Positions 20,660-29,660 of a DNA stretch of 64,000 nt are shown here, in pieces (position 1 is the first letter of the stretch; every line of letters starts with the position of its first letter). This stretch comes from Prorocentrum cordatum (Eukaryota > Sar > Dinophyceae > Prorocentrales > Prorocentraceae), in the NCBI GenBank assembly GCA_963575745.1, contig CAUYUJ010018627.1, forward strand, positions 146,052-210,051. The letters run 5' to 3'. A program made the translations under genes and the position numbers. The notes beneath the pieces are model-generated. The model had not been told where the DNA came from and searched no databases. It saw only the letters and a list, made by a program, of their open reading frames with translations.

Positions 20660-22110
20660 GCGCGCTGGGGCGTGCCGGTGCCAGACCCGCTCGGGTGTTG
20701 CGAGGTGTCGGCGGCGAGCGAGGGGGGGAAGCGAGAAGGGGCGGGCCTTCTCAGAAGGCTCGGGAGTCCTCTGGCCTTCCGAGAAGGCCTTCTCCTTCTC
20801 ACCTGCCCCCTTCGCACGCCGCCGAAGAAGGGGCCCTGGCCCAAGGTGCCTCCAGGATTTCCAAGGAGGCCCCCACGGCCTCCAGAGCATCCCTCACGAG
20901 GCCCAGAGGTTCCCAGAGGCTCCCAGATCGAGCGAAAATCTGGGGACACCTTGGGCCAGGGGCACCTGGAGCAACCTCTGGCCTTCAGATCCAGGCGACG
21001 CGACTCTCAAGCAGTGGCGAGGCGCCCTGGATTGCCGATAGGCTTATCAAATCATGTATTTTTTTTCCAGTTTGCACGAGATGGTTTTAGAACAGTTCTG
21101 GCTGAGACCATATTGTTTCAAGACGCCGGTTCTGTTCTAGCAGTTTGGTTGTTCTTTGAACACTCTTTTGCTCTAAAAGGGCATCTAGTGGTAGGCCTGT
21201 GAGAATGCCGAGGCGGTCGGCCTCAGCTCGCGACGGTCAGTTTTGGGGCGTTCTCGGCCTCTTGAAGCCGTTTCCTGGGCCCGGGAGTGTGAGAAAAGGA
21301 TTCGGGATGAACAGCCGGGGGCGGAAAAGAGGGGGGTGATGACTAGGGGGGGTGGATATCATGGCGGGGGCCATGATATCTCCCCAGATCTCGTGGCGCC
21401 TCTTCTGATTTCCTTACGTCCCTGGCCCCCCCGCTGGGCCGCGCACGTGCCGCCGGTCATGCTTTGCACCCCCCCCTCTTGGACACCCCCCTCTTGGCCG
21501 CTCCCGAGGCAGCCGGGCCCCGGGGAAGCGGTCGAGCTCTCGGGGGGCCGCGTGGCGAAAATGGCTGCGACATCAGAGGAGAGGGTCCTCTCGGAGCCTC
21601 GCCGCCGCCGTCGTCCTCTCGGCGCCTCGTCGCCCTCGTCGTCGTCGTCATCGTCGTCGTCGTCGTCGTCGCCTTCCTCTTCCTCTTCCTCTTCGTCTTC
21701 CTCCTCTTCCTCCCCTTCCTCTTCATCGTCATCCCTCTCCTCCTCCTCCTCCTCCTCCTCCTCCTCCTCCTCCTCGCCCCAACCCCCTTTCAATCTTCCC
21801 TTTAGCTTTGCTCCCCCCCCCACGCCTCTATCCCATCGTTTTCCTCCGTCGCCGTCGTCGTCGTCGTCGCCGCCGCCGTCGTTGTTGTCGTCGTCGTCGT
21901 CGTGGTCTCTTCCCTCTCCTCTCGAGGCGTGTTCGGCAACAGGCCGCGCATCCATGGCATCGACTCTTCTCTTTCCGTCGCCGAGCGCCTCGGCGGCGGC
22001 ACCGTCGTCCGTCGTCCGTCGTCCGTCGTCCGTCGTCGTCCGTCGTCCGTCGTCCGTCGCCGTCGTCCGTCGTCGTCGTCGTCCGTCGTCCGTCGTCCGT
22101 CGTCCGTCGT

Positions 22111-22157
<47 letters not shown>

Positions 22158-22415
22158 CGTCGTCCGTTGTCCGTCGTCGTCCGTCGTCATCGTCGTCATC
22201 GTCGTCGTCGTCGTCCGCCGCCGCTCGTTGGGGGCCGTCGTCGGCGCAGCCCGCCGCCGCCGTCGCTCTCCGCCGCTCGATCGCTGCCGTCGTGGAGGCC
22301 GTGATCGCTGCGCCTCCGACCGCCGCCCTTGCCGATGCTCGCCGCCCTGGGCGCCCGGCCCCGCCGCGCGGCCGCGCCCCCATCCCGTCGCTTCTCTGCG
22401 CCCCGCGCCGGCGAG
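20660..22415 (+). other. ClpC intron, satellite-rich
   Basis: This intron runs GCGCGC to GGCGAG. It contains unique GC-rich DNA to about 21600, then TCG, TCC and GTC microsatellites (21640-21780, 21845-21900) and a (CGTCGTC) field (22000-22230). No additional exon was seen. Confidence 0.75.
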
Positions 22416-22471
22416 GCGTGGGCAAGACGGAGCTGTGCAAGGCGCTGTCCGCGGCGTACTTCGGCAAGGAG
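22416..22471 (+). CDS. clpC: ClpC chaperone, exon 4 of 5 seen (Walker A)
   Basis: After the two bases completing glycine, the exon encodes VGKTELCKALSAAYFGKE. Together with the previous exon it forms the Walker A motif GPTGVGKT that binds ATP, followed by the KALxAxYFGxE/D helix and turn of ClpC. The acceptor is AG at 22414-22415. Continuing in frame gives another Glu and then proline- and serine-rich intron sequence. The join that restores the family pattern (YFGKE then DSMIRLDM) needs a GA donor (AAGGAG|GAGCCC at 22472) in phase 0. GA-AG introns are known in dinoflagellates. The ending GAG|GAG makes the exact cut ambiguous by one codon. Confidence 0.92.
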
Positions 22472-22479
22472 GAGCCCAC

Positions 22480-22563
22480 CTCCTCCCTCCCTCCTCGTCC
22501 TCCTCCTCCTCCTCCTCCTCCTCCCTCCCTCCCTCCCTCCCTCCCTCCCTCCCTCCCTCCCTC
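22480..22563 (+). repeat. (TCC)n / (TCCC)n microsatellite
   Basis: A pyrimidine array of TCC then CTCC units starts eight bases after the ClpC exon. Confidence 0.9.
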
Positions 22564-22589
22564 ACTCCTTACTTTTTTTGTTGCTACTT

Positions 22590-23560
22590 TGCCTCAAGGT
22601 GTTGAGGTTCCCAGTGGCCCCAGTGGATGCCGCTGTTCCGCGGCTCGCTTCCACAATTTCTTCGGCAGCTGGTCCGCCCCAGTTGCTGCCGCCTCCCGCT
22701 CCGGCGGGTGAGCAGGCGTTCTCGTGAGCTCCTGTCGGAACGCTCTCGTTCATGGGTGGCGGCAAGCATGGTGGCGGCAACGGTGGTTCAGGCGGCGGAG
22801 GCAAGTCCCAACAGCATCTCAGCTGTGGACAGCGTCGCTGCCGCTGGAACTTCTGGAACAACCGCTGGAGCTACCAAGCGCGGCGCCGCTCGTCAACCAT
22901 TCGGGTGCGGAGAAGAACGCGGATCCGCAGTGGGCATCGCTAGGCGCAGCCGTCGCTTCGGGATGGTCCCGCACCCGCGGAAGCGGCCGAGGCTCCCAGG
23001 CAAGTCTCCAGGGTCGGCAAGGTCCGAGGTGGTCCTCCGCTGCCTGGGGCGGCGCCTTCGCCTTCGTCGACGGGCACGGCCGGCATCACGCGCGCTCCCT
23101 GGGTCTTGCACTGTTCAGGGTGGCATCCGTGGGGTGGTGCTGCCGCAGCCCTGGACGACCTCAAAAGGCACGCCCGCTCCCCTGGGAGACCTCTCGACTC
23201 TCGGCCCCTTCCTGCGGCCCGGCTCCTCGGCCCCAGGCAGCCCCAGAGCCCGAGGCGGCCCCCGGTGGCCGAAAGCTAGCGAGATGGAGCTCCGCCCTGA
23301 TTGTTCCAGGGCTTAGCGGGCGAAGAACGGTATGATACACCTTTCCGTCACCAGGGGCGCCGCCCCAGCGCGGCTCTTCGCCCCTTGATTTTATGCTGCT
23401 CTTCGCCCGTTGATGGGCGTTGGACGTTGGAGCCCTGGGCTCCCTCTTCTCATGGGTCGCCTCCGTGGCCGCCTCCGCTCTCGCCTGTGTCTCGGCTTCC
23501 GGGGCCGCCTACGACGCGCTCCGATGCGACTGGGAAAGGCCCTACGGCCAGTGCCGCCGA
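22590..23560 (+). other. Intron stretch with coding-like fragments, no gene supported
   Basis: Two short frames look protein-like: 22597-22727, containing FPVAPVDAAVPRLASTISSA, and a Gly-rich one after ATG 22752 containing QHLSCGQRRCRWNFWNNRW. They are in different frames and interrupted. They could be remnants of a retroelement gag region, since a pol remnant lies at 26.5-27.2 kb. The evidence is too weak to call a gene. Confidence 0.3.
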
Positions 23561-23566
23561 CCCTGA

Positions 23567-23570
<4 letters not shown>

Positions 23571-23612
<42 letters not shown>

Positions 23613-23630
23613 CGGCGACGACGACGAGCG
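23571..23630 (+). repeat. (GAC)n microsatellite
   Basis: A short CGA/GAC array followed by GATTC/GATCC-rich words to about 23830. Confidence 0.85.
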
Positions 23631-23827
23631 CTCTCGGGTGCTCGCTTCGATGCGATTCGATCCGCATGCTGGGGGCGCGATTCTGATGCGCTGCGCTTCG
23701 GCTCGATGCACGGGCACCAGGGCGCGCGGCGATCCGACTTCGACATTCGATTCGGGACACGGTTCGCTGGCGATCCGCTGCGCTGCCGATCCGACTCGAT
23801 GCGGCGGTTCGATCCAGCCTGGCTCAA

Positions 23828-23959
23828 GTCGGGCGTGCCCCTCGACAGGAGGAACAACATATGTGGACGATGTTTGAATTTCGTGTTTCGCTGTTTTGGG
23901 GCATGTTGTTCGAGTTTTTTTCCCCGTCCAACTCCGCCTGCAGGAGGACGTGCCCGGTC
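23828..23959. mobile_element. Short TIR element of the GTCGGGC family
   Basis: The left end GTCGGGCGTGCCCCTCGACA plus GGAGGAAC is mirrored imperfectly at the right by CTGCAGGAGGACGTGCCCGG. The interior is AT-rich (GTTTGAATTTCGTGTTTCGC). It resembles the elements at 8751 and 9277 in its ends and length class. Confidence 0.6.
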
Positions 23960-24235
23960 TAGAGCTCGGCCCTGCCCCCGCCTCCGCTCCTCGTCTCCGC
24001 TCTCGCCTGCGTCTCCGTCCCCGCCCCCGCCTCTGCCTCTGCCTCCGGCCTCGGCCGCGGACCTCGCCCCCCTCGCGCGCGCTCTCCGAGCCGTTGCCGC
24101 TCCCTGCCCAGGCGTCTCGAACCTGCTGGTCTGCTCCATCCTGGCGTTTCTCCTTCACTTCGGCCTTCCGGGGGCCGTTTCGAGGCCCAGGGTCCAACAG
24201 AAACGACTGAGGACGAGAAAGCGGATCCCGGGGCC

Positions 24236-24410
24236 ATGGGTCAGGAGGGAAACAAAAACACACAGACACAATCAATCGTCGATTCCTCAGAAAATATGGG
24301 AAAATATGGGAAGTGGGGGGGGAAGACAAAAACCCGGAAAATATGGGAAAATATGGGAAACATTTTTATTTGTGTGTATTTATTTGTGTGTCCTGGGGCC
24401 CCTTCAATGG
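24236..24410 (-). repeat. ATATGGGAAA dispersed repeat, inverted copy
   Basis: Read on the minus strand, this matches 42389-42553 and 43601-43762. It has AGGGGCCCCAGGACACACAA, ACACACAAATAAA, short repeats TTCCCATATTTTC, ATCGACGATT(G/C)ATTGTGTCTG and TTTTTGTTTCCCTCCTGAC. It lies within a ClpC intron. Confidence 0.85.
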
Positions 24411-25040
24411 GGTCGAGAGTCTTGGGCCCACGGCCTGACACAGATCGAGTCGCTGGAGGTCCAGGTATGCATCCAGCACGAGGGTCCAGAGCAGCCCGAG
24501 CCTTGGATGGGCATGCTCCGACTGCTCTTCCCTCCTTCCTCCCTCCTCCCTCCTCCCTCCTTCCGGGGCCCACTTCGATCCGATTCGACATCGATTCCTC
24601 CCGGCCCGATCCGACTCGGTTTCGATGTTTCGACCATCCGATGCGGCCCGATGCCTGCATGGCGCTGTCGTGCATCTCGGCGCGGCCGAGGCAGGCCGAC
24701 CCGACCACATACCGAGGCGATCCGATCTCCCGATTCGATGCTGCCTGATCCTCCCTCCTCTGTTCTGTCTCCTCCCTCGTCCCTCGGCGTCCCGTCGGTC
24801 GTCTTTCCGTGTCGTCGCCGTCGCCGTTGCCCTCGCCCTCGCCCTCGCCGTCTTCGTCGCCATTGCTGTCGTCGCCGTCGCCTTCGCCGTCGCCTTCGCT
24901 GTCTTCGTCCGTCCTTTCTGTCGCCATCGGCGCTGGTGGCTGTCTGTTTTTTCCCCTCTGCCTGGACCTGATGTTCTGTCGCGGGCGCACGCGAGTCCAA
25001 CTCGGACTCCCGGAGTTCCCCTCCCCTCACCCCCTTAGAG

Positions 25041-25195
25041 AGTCCCTCTACAGGAGGAACCTTCGAAATAGTAGTACAAGAGCCTGGGGACGATTCAAAA
25101 AATAGTTTTTTTTTTTTTTTTTTTTTTCCCATCATGTTTGACGTTTCTACTTGCGACTATTTTTCATTGTTTCGTCCAAACTCCCAGTCCACCTT
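25041..25195. mobile_element. Degenerate TIR-family element
   Basis: The left end GTCCCTCTACAGGAGGAACC matches the family end. The right side TTTCGTCCAAACTCCCAGTC matches the TTTTCGTCCAAAATCCC motif of the 9277 element. A T-run (25104-25127) lies inside. The terminal inverted repeats are eroded. Confidence 0.45.
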
Positions 25196-25684
25196 AGAGG
25201 CCACGGTCTCCGCTCTACAGTCGGGGCCCTGAAGAAGGAACCCTTTTCGTTGGGGAGGGGCTCCGCGTTCCTTAAGTGTTTCGCAGCTTGCCTCAGGTTT
25301 TCCTTAGGTTTTCGATATGACATCGAAGTTTAACGTATGGAAAATAGGGGCCTCGTTCCTTATTTTGGGTTCCTTAGGTCAAGGCCCCGACTGTAATGCT
25401 CGCCTGGGCACAGGAGGGCCCCCCCCTGGCGGAGCGCGCACGGCTCTGGCGCTTTCGTTCGTCGCGCCCTCTCTCTCCCCATCTCGCGCGCGCGCCTCGG
25501 TGGATAGACCTCCTACCCTGACATGTCGATTAAGGAATTGGCCGTTTTCGGTTCGCGAGAGAGCTTCGCGGCCGTCATTTTTGCGGGTCCAGGTCCGTCG
25601 GTTTCGGTCCCAGGCCGTTTTCACTAAGAGGAGGCTTGCTAAAGGGAGGTTTATCCACCGCCGAACGCCTCGCCTTCGGTTTTG

Positions 25685-25887
25685 CAGGTCACGGGAGCCC
25701 CGCGTGGCCTCGTGATTCCGTCTTTCCAGTGCATTCAGCGTGTGCCAGCGTGTGGTACCCGATGAGGAAGCTCCGTTCGGTTGCAAGTCACGGGAACCCC
25801 GCGCGTCCTCGTGATTCCGTCTCTCCAGTGCATTCAGCGTGTGCCAGCGTGTGGTGCCCGATGAGGAAGCTCCGATCTGGCGTCGGG
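25685..25887 (+). repeat. 101-bp tandem duplication
   Basis: GGTCACGGGAGCCCCGCGTG through CCCGATGAGGAAGCTCCG is repeated immediately with a few changes (AGTCACGGGAACCCCGCGCG...). It is followed by GCGTCGATGCA-type repeats (25890-25965). Confidence 0.85.
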
Positions 25888-26031
25888 CGGCGCCGATGCA
25901 GCGTCGATGCAGCGTCGATGGAGCGCCGATTCAGCGTCGACTTGAGCGTCGATTGGCTCCGACTCGTCGGAGCCAGCATTGGAGGCTCCCGTGAGTTGCC
26001 ACCCAACTCGGGGGCGCCTCCCCCCCCGCAG

Positions 26032-26067
26032 GACTCGATGATCCGGCTCGACATGTCCGAGTTCATG
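26032..26067 (+). CDS. clpC: ClpC chaperone, exon 5 of 5 seen
   Basis: The exon encodes DSMIRLDMSEFM (reading on gives one further Glu). This is the strand and turn that follow Walker A in the second AAA+ module of ClpC (family pattern MIRLDMSEFMERHTV). The acceptor is CCCGCAG (AG at 26030-26031) after a C-rich tract. After FME the frame becomes GGSGGREK, unlike ClpC, so the exon ends at about 26067-26070. A GA donor at 26068 would mirror exon 4. The next exon should begin ERHTVSRLIG-like and was not found anywhere to 64000. Either the following intron exceeds 37 kb or the gene is interrupted here. Confidence 0.88.
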
Positions 26068-26149
26068 GAGGGGGGCAGCGGAGGGCGCGAGAAGAGCCGA
26101 GCTCGTTCGGGCTGCGGCGCGCGCTTCTCCGGCTGCTCCCCGTCTTCTT

Positions 26150-26285
26150 CCTCCTTCCCACCTCCTCCTCCTCCTCGTCTTCCTGCTCCTCCTCCTCCTC
26201 CTCCTCCTTCTCCTCCTCCTCCTCCTCCTCGTCCTCTTCCTCTCCTCCTCCTTTCCTCCTCCTGCCCCTCCTCATCCTGCCCCTC
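26150..26285 (+). repeat. CCT/CTC microsatellite
   Basis: Pyrimidine array with TCC units after the last ClpC exon seen. Confidence 0.85.
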
Positions 26286-26460
26286 CGCCTTCTTCCCCGG
26301 AGTCTCTGCAGCTGTCTTCTCTGCAGTTCAGCCTCGGGTTCGCTCTGCCATCTCTGGTGGATCCCGAGGGGGGTCTTACCGGTTGCTCGAGGTGAAGGCT
26401 GGATCCTGCTTCTGGCTCTTGGGTTTGCTACGGGCCCGCTGCTGTATGTAACTGACGTCA

Positions 26461-27230
26461 GTGAGGTGGCGGACGGATGGTACCAAGGTTTCTGTTGGGA
26501 TTCTCGGGATCGAGCTTCGGGATCGTGATTCGTCGCGACTGGCTGTTCTCCAGGTCCCATCCCATCTTGAAGCGAAGGATTTAGACGAGTTTCACGTGCC
26601 AGATTTTCTCGTCGGCAACTCGGTTGCCGACCACGTCGCAGGAGCGGCAGCTGCGCAAGGTAGGATTGACCAAAACGTTCGTTTCAGGGCCTTGAAGCGG
26701 AAGCGGATGCTGGTCTCGTCGGGCGCAGATCGCACAGATCAGCGACTCAAGGCCATGCCAGCCAGACCCTCGGATCCCGGACCTGCTGCGGCAGCCAAGT
26801 CGGTCCCTCCTGCTCGCTCCCTCAGACTGTTCTCGTCCTCTCACCAGGTGAGCGCTTGCGGTAGGAGGTGCGTATGATGCAGGGAGTCATCGGCTCGTGC
26901 TCAGCCCACCGAGTTGTTCAAGACCTCTGGTTTCGATTTGATCAATGCTGATTCTAATTTGTTTCGGCTGAGCGGTAAGAGAGTCCAGGTCCATCCTGTC
27001 CAGTCATTGGTGTACTCGCGCTCGTTGAAGGCTTGGATCTGCGGCTCGTGTTCTTTGGCATCGAACATTGTCGAAAGCCGCTGGTCGAGCAATGTTCACA
27101 GCCTCTCGATGTCGCCCGCCGGAGATGTCTCGACAGCTTTCGTCATGGGCAATGGCTCAGGGGACCAGGGTTCCAAGCGATCTGAGGCCTCGCAGTTCGT
27201 TGCTGCTTCTGACTCGCCTCGCGACGGGGT
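26461..27230 (+). pseudogene. Decayed RNase H / pol C-terminal fragment
   Basis: The frame starting near 26461 contains VLQVPSHLEAKDLDEFHVPD then FLVGNSVADHVAGAAAAQ. This fits the end of an RNase H domain: an H in a W/V-V-x-x-H setting, then N-x-x-AD. It stops at 26875. From about 26914 a second frame reads HPVQSLVYSRSLKAWICGSC, resembling the H-x-S-H-x-L...C-x-x-C tail found on some retroelement pol proteins. Stops separate the pieces and no reverse transcriptase is adjacent, so this is a remnant. Its identity rests on a few motif residues and memory of the family. It lies downstream of the last ClpC exon on the same strand. Confidence 0.5.
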
Positions 27231-27469
27231 TCATTCCTTCCCCTGTCCTCCCCTCCTCCTGAGCACTCTCCCTCTTGCCCACTCTCCTCTTGTCAGAGCG
27301 TGAATTACCTACCCCGCTTTCGCCTCCAGGCAAAACCAAGTCATACCACGCGTCTCCCCGTCAAGCGGCCTAACCAGTACAGGCCGTGGTTTGGCATCGC
27401 TTGGTGTCTCTTGGAAGCGAGGGTGGTCAAAAGCGAGGTAGGTTTGTTTTCCCCCTATCTTGCCCCATC

Positions 27470-27800
27470 CGTCCTCCTGGTCCCCCCCCGCCCCCACCGC
27501 GCGCGCTCTCGCTCTCGCTGTCGCTCTATCTCTCTCCCTCTCTCTCTCTCTATCGGGCGAGAGGGCGGCCAGCGCGCGCGAGTAGGGCGGGGAGGAGGGA
27601 GGAACACAGGGTGCAGATGCGGGGCGCTATCGACGGTGCAGCAGTCTCCACCTCCTCCTCCTCTTCCTCCTCCTTCTCCGCCTCCTCCTCGTCTTCGTTA
27701 TGCTTCCCCTTATGCTCCCCACTCCCTTCCCGACCTCCCTCCCTTCCTTCCCTCCCCTCCCCCTTCCCTCCACCTCCTTCCCTCCCTCCTGAACTCTGCG
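27470..27800 (+). repeat. Pyrimidine microsatellites (CTCTCT, TCC, CCCT)
   Basis: CTCTCG/CTCTCT runs at 27508-27555 and TCC/CCCTTCC runs at 27650-27795. No gene is seen. Confidence 0.85.
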
Positions 27801-27938
27801 CGACCTGCTGTCCTGCTCCGAAAAACGTGGGCCCGGGACAGTGCGTCGCTTCGGCGGGGGGATGGTGATTTCCACCCCTGGGGTCCAACATTTTCCTCTG
27901 CGGCCGGCTCCTTGTCCGCCTCCGTGCCGGTGAATTTC

Positions 27939-28529
27939 TTAGCCCAGGCCTCCATCCGGGAACTCCAGAACGAAGCCGAAGCTGGGTGGGAAATGCTCCT
28001 GAGCGTGCCACTGATAAAATTCCATTGAGCCAAAAGAGAGTCCACAGACAGCACACGTGATGGGCAATGTGTAGAAGACCTCGAACACCTTCGCGGATCC
28101 CTTCTCGAACTGTGGTCGACAGTACCCTCGGCAGAAGGACGCGTGCAGGTGGTGACAAGCAATCCTCCGAGTGGCCAGAATCGCCTTGCGAGAAATACAC
28201 GGGTTAGATTGCGTGAGAGCCCAAGCAGGTGCACGCTTGCCGTGCTCTCCCCCCTGCTTGTGCGTCTGATGAGAAAGAAGCTTTTGATTGGTATCAAAAC
28301 GCGCTCCGCACACCGACCCGTCACCAAGAAGAAGCTCGCACACATGTGGATCTTCGTGTACACCCTCTTCCTCTCCGTGTTTCCCCCTTGTCTCCTCCGG
28401 CTCCCCCTGGTGGTGCGATGGCGACCGTACGAGCACTCGGGTAGAGAATCTTGGGGACTGCGCGCAAGAAAGCGTCCCGGACGTGCTCGTCAGTGAAGGG
28501 GAGAAGTGGGTAGTGAACGGCCGCTGCAA
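27939..28529 (-). pseudogene. LINE pol C-terminal zinc-finger segment
   Basis: The frame contains CELLLGDGSVCGARFDTNQK, then LLSHQTHKQGGEHGKR, and then ITCAVCGLSFGSMEFYQWHA ending QEH. That is a C-x7-C...H-x3-H finger and a classical C-x2-C-x12-H-x3-H finger. Such fingers follow the RT in many LINE pol proteins and may help template or DNA recognition. A neighbouring frame (28400-28560) carries AAAVHYPLLPFTDEHVRDAF and AVPKILYPSARTVAIAPPGG, the stretch expected just before the fingers, so a frameshift separates them. No start of its own is expected. Confidence 0.6.
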
Positions 28530-28559
28530 GGTCTTCTGCCCCTGATCGGCAACACCCCA

Positions 28560-28746
28560 ACATACTTATACTATATGTGCGTCGCCCCCCCAGGGGCGAC
28601 GCGCGCACCGAGAAATCTTATAGTACATGCGTCGTGGCGGGCGCTTTCTGGCCACACCGCTCGGGAAACGATATACTACAAGATGGGTATACTATATGTT
28701 CGGGTCGGACGCGCGCCTCCAAGGAGGACATATAGTATTAGTATGT
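28560..28746. mobile_element. 187-bp TIR element (MITE-like) nested in the LINE
   Basis: The ends are ACATACTTATACTATATGT (28560-28578) and its inverted partner ACATATAGTATTAGTATGT (28728-28746), 18 of 19 matching. CCA flanks both sides and may be a 3-bp target duplication. A second internal TATACTATATGT lies at 28688-28699. It interrupts the LINE coding region between the RT tail and the zinc-finger segment, so it inserted later. Confidence 0.8.
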
Positions 28747-29660
28747 CCATGTGCGTCCCACCTGAAGCTGCTGCAAGGTCGGAGAGATCGCGTCGGACAG
28801 TTGTTGGGCCCGGGCGAGCGCAGAATTCCGGAGACGACCGTGCTCATCCAGCGGCCCCTGCCTCCTTGCGTCGTCGGCCCGCCGGTGTGACTGTCTCCCT
28901 CCGTCCTCGTTCTCCTCCGCGTCCTCGTGCTCCCCCTCTGCCTTCGCAACCTCCTCCTCCCCCGACTCCCCCTCGATGTCCCCGAACATGATGGCAATGA
29001 CGATGATGTGACGAGCAGGTGCATGTACAATAGGTTGCCACCAACATGGCCGTTGGACACGAAGACAGAGAGCTCGTGGAAAGCATCTGAGAGAAACCCA
29101 GACTTGACGATTTGTGTGGCCCTTCTTGTGCTCCACGCCGTCTCGCACGACGACGTCACAAGCTCCGTGCAAACACTTCAGGCCACAGCGTTGAACCTCG
29201 ACGTCGAGGCTGCGAAGGTCGCCCGTGCTCGGGGCAAACGCCGTCCACACACTGATGGACGCAGTGTCGACGAAGGCTTTGAACACGCCGCAGCGCACTC
29301 TGCGCGGCGTGGATGAGGGCCAGGATTTACCAAACATGCCATAGTTACTGCGCGCAGCCGCCAGGCGGCGGGCGCGCTCCTCTGCGAGACTGCCGTTTTC
29401 ATCCGAATATGGACCCAGGTACTGTGCGACCCGGCGGACTCTGCCAGGCACTACGCCGGGCGTTGTGTACAACATGCGGGTCTGTGCTTGGCTGCCTGGC
29501 CCACTGAAATGAACGACGGAATCCTGCTTGGTGACGTTCTGCACGGGGTTCGGCTGCATGGCGTTGTCGAAAGCCTCGTTGAGCTTGTGCGAGACTGTAC
29601 AGGTCTGCAGCATCGAAGACGCGTGCAGCATCTTCGCAATTATCAGCAAACGTGGTGTTG
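28747..29660 (-). pseudogene. LINE pol segment downstream of the RT active site
   Basis: The frame reads LNEAFDNAMQPNPVQNVTKQ, then RVAQYLGPYSDENGSLAEER and GMFGKSWPSSTPRRVRCGVF. These are the post-active-site (thumb-like) region and the linker typical of LINE pol proteins. It continues from the RT segment after a one-base shift just beyond the FADN motif (about 29625-29650): the RT frame gives FADNCEDAARV, while the correct continuation LLIIAKMLHASSM is in this frame. The end is cut by the TIR element at 28560-28746. Confidence 0.7.

Noticed and set aside
22752-22943. Gly-rich, CCHC-like retroelement gag
   Set aside because: The Cys/His spacing does not form a CCHC knuckle and the frame is only about 60 codons.
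23815-23832. TGGCTCAAG, the end of the dinoflagellate spliced-leader sequence
   Set aside because: Only nine bases match, with no upstream SL exon or Sm site, so it is chance level.
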